Source: Streptomyces sp. DSM 110735
GTDB taxonomy: Bacteria; Actinomycetota; Actinomycetes; Streptomycetales; Streptomycetaceae
Length of the DNA: 64,000 bases
NCBI RefSeq assembly: GCF_016482685.1
Contig: NZ_JACYHF010000008.1
Location: 124,001-188,000 of the forward strand
Direction: 5' to 3'
The notes beneath the pieces are model-generated. The model saw only the letters and a list, made by a program, of their open reading frames with translations, ran no database searches and was not told the origin of the DNA. Shown one piece after another: positions 63,000 through 64,000 of the stretch. A program made the translations under genes and the position numbers. Each line of letters starts with the position of its first letter. The first letter of the stretch is position 1.

Positions 63000-64000
63000 T
63001 CAGTCGTCCGCGCCGTCGCCGAAGTCGGGGCGGACGTCACGGGCGGCCATGATCTCGTCGTTGGTGGTGCCGGCGGCGACCATCGGCCACACCATGGCGT
63101 CCTCGTGGACGATGAAGTCCACGACCACGGGGCGGTCGGTGATGGCGTTGGCCTCCTCGATGACCTTGTCCAGGTCCTCGGGGCGCTCGCAGCGCAGACC
63201 CACGCAGCCCATGGCCTCGGACAGCTTCACGAAGTCCGGCACGCGGGTGCCGCGTGCCTCGGGGTTGACGTCCTCGGGGCCGGAGTGCAGGACGGTGTTG
63301 GAGTAGCGCTGGTTGTAGAACAGGGTCTGCCACTGGCGGACCATGCCGAGGGCGCCGTTGTTGATGATGGCGACCTTGATCGGGATGTTGTTCAGCGCGC
63401 AGGTGGTCAGTTCCTGGTTGGTCATCTGGAAGCAGCCGTCGCCGTCGATGGCCCAGACCGTGCGCCCGGGCTGTCCGGCCTTGGCGCCCATGGCGGCGGG
63501 GACCGCGTAGCCCATCGTCCCGGCGCCGCCGGAGTTGAGCCAGGTCGCGGGCTTGTCGTACTGGATGAAGTGGGCGGCCCACATCTGGTGCTGGCCGACG
63601 CCCGCCGCGAAGATCGTGTCGTCGGGGGCCAGTTGGCCGATGCGCTCGATGACGGCCTGCGGGGAGAGCGAGCCGTCCTCGGGGCGGTCGTAGCCGAGCG
63701 GGTAGGTCTCGCGCCAGCGGGTCAGATCGCGCCACCAGGCGGTGTAGTCGCCCTGGTTGCCCTCGCTGTGCTCCTTCTGCACCGCCTGCACCAGGTCGGC
63801 GAGGACCTCGCGGGCGTCGCCCACGATCGGCACGTCGGCCTCGCGGTTCTTGCCGATCTCCGCCGGGTCGATGTCGGCGTGCACGATCTTGGCGTACGGC
63901 GCGAAGCCGTCGAGCTTGCCGGTGACGCGGTCGTCGAAGCGGGCGCCGAGGGCGACGATCAGGTCGGCCTTCTGCAGCGCGGTGACGGCGGTGACCGAAC
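63000..64000 (-). CDS. ilvB: Acetolactate synthase large subunit, C-terminal part (runs off the right edge)
   Basis: The 3' ~333 codons are in the window; the start lies beyond 64000. Visible: the middle FAD/cofactor domain (DLIVALGARFDDRVTGKLDG; VHADIDPAEIGKNREADVPI) and the C-terminal TPP domain with GTMGYAVPAAMGAKAGQPGR and the TPP-metal motif GDGCFQMTNQELTTCALNNIP. Catalyses formation of acetolactate or acetohydroxybutyrate. First gene of the ilvBNC operon; any leader attenuator would be outside the window. Confidence 0.96.
   Translation of the reverse strand, partial: SVTAVTALQKADLIVALGARFDDRVTGKLDGFAPYAKIVHADIDPAEIGKNREADVPIVGDAREVLADLVQAVQKEHSEGNQGDYTAWWRDLTRWRETYPLGYDRPEDGSLSPQAVIERIGQLAPDDTIFAAGVGQHQMWAAHFIQYDKPATWLNSGGAGTMGYAVPAAMGAKAGQPGRTVWAIDGDGCFQMTNQELTTCALNNIPIKVAIINNGALGMVRQWQTLFYNQRYSNTVLHSGPEDVNPEARGTRVPDFVKLSEAMGCVGLRCERPEDLDKVIEEANAITDRPVVVDFIVHEDAMVWPMVAAGTTNDEIMAARDVRPDFGDGADD

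Overview
The window is high-GC actinobacterial chromosome. Codon use, gene content and order (recG to ilvB, with two conservons, ndgR beside leuCD, a histone-like hupS and cofC) point to Streptomyces. It looks like conserved core chromosome rather than a horizontally acquired island. The only mobile-type DNA I can support is one 211-bp element that looks like a MITE.

Layout. 1-7.5 kb: N-terminus of recG, an HSP90-type ATPase overlapping a large TPR-like protein, a FakA/DAK2 kinase-like protein and rpmB. 7.6-16 kb: thiD-thiL, a stand-alone Lrp ligand-binding domain, a DUF3515 lipoprotein, ddlA-gpsA-plsC (cell wall and phospholipid), cofC (coenzyme F420), a small CSD-like protein and hupS. 16-20.5 kb: leuD-leuC with the divergent IclR regulator ndgR, then a DUF4188 protein divergent from a MerR regulator across a clear operator. 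20.6-24.3 kb: five tRNA genes (3 Glu-CTC, 2 Gln-CTG), a DUF4241 protein, gltX and a fumarylacetoacetate-hydrolase-family protein. 24.3-36.2 kb: a small unknown 60-residue protein with an internal repeat, then two tandem four-gene conservons (cvnA1-D1 and cvnA2-D2). Each encodes a membrane kinase-like protein, a roadblock protein, a DUF742 protein and a Ras-like GTPase.

36.4-47.2 kb: acyl-CoA carboxylase accE-accB, a secreted peptidase-like protein divergent from a YceI protein, a membrane TPM-type protein, divergent secreted glycosidases (GH3 and GH30) around a palindrome, and a GOLPH3-like protein. 47.2-51.8 kb: cimA, ilvE and leuB (branched-chain amino acids) with leader RNAs; a T-box-like element with an intrinsic terminator lies upstream of cimA. 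51.7-57 kb: a 43-residue protein, a mycothiol-dependent isomerase-like protein, and the proline catabolic pair rocA-putA with a divergent PucR-type regulator. 57-64 kb: a TetR regulator divergent from an MFS exporter across repeated operators, then serA, ilvC, ilvN and the 3' part of ilvB.

How it fits together. Branched-chain amino acid genes dominate: leuCD, leuB, ilvE, cimA and ilvBNC, with ndgR as their likely regulator. gltX sits upstream of exactly the two tRNA types that a non-discriminating GluRS charges. Most convergent or terminal gene ends carry strong GC-rich stem-loops without long U tracts. The best leads for new biology are the cimA leader, the 60-residue repeat peptide beside the conservons, the conserved C-terminal motifs and tandem GQF repeats of the two CvnA proteins, and the element sitting on the ddlA stop codon.
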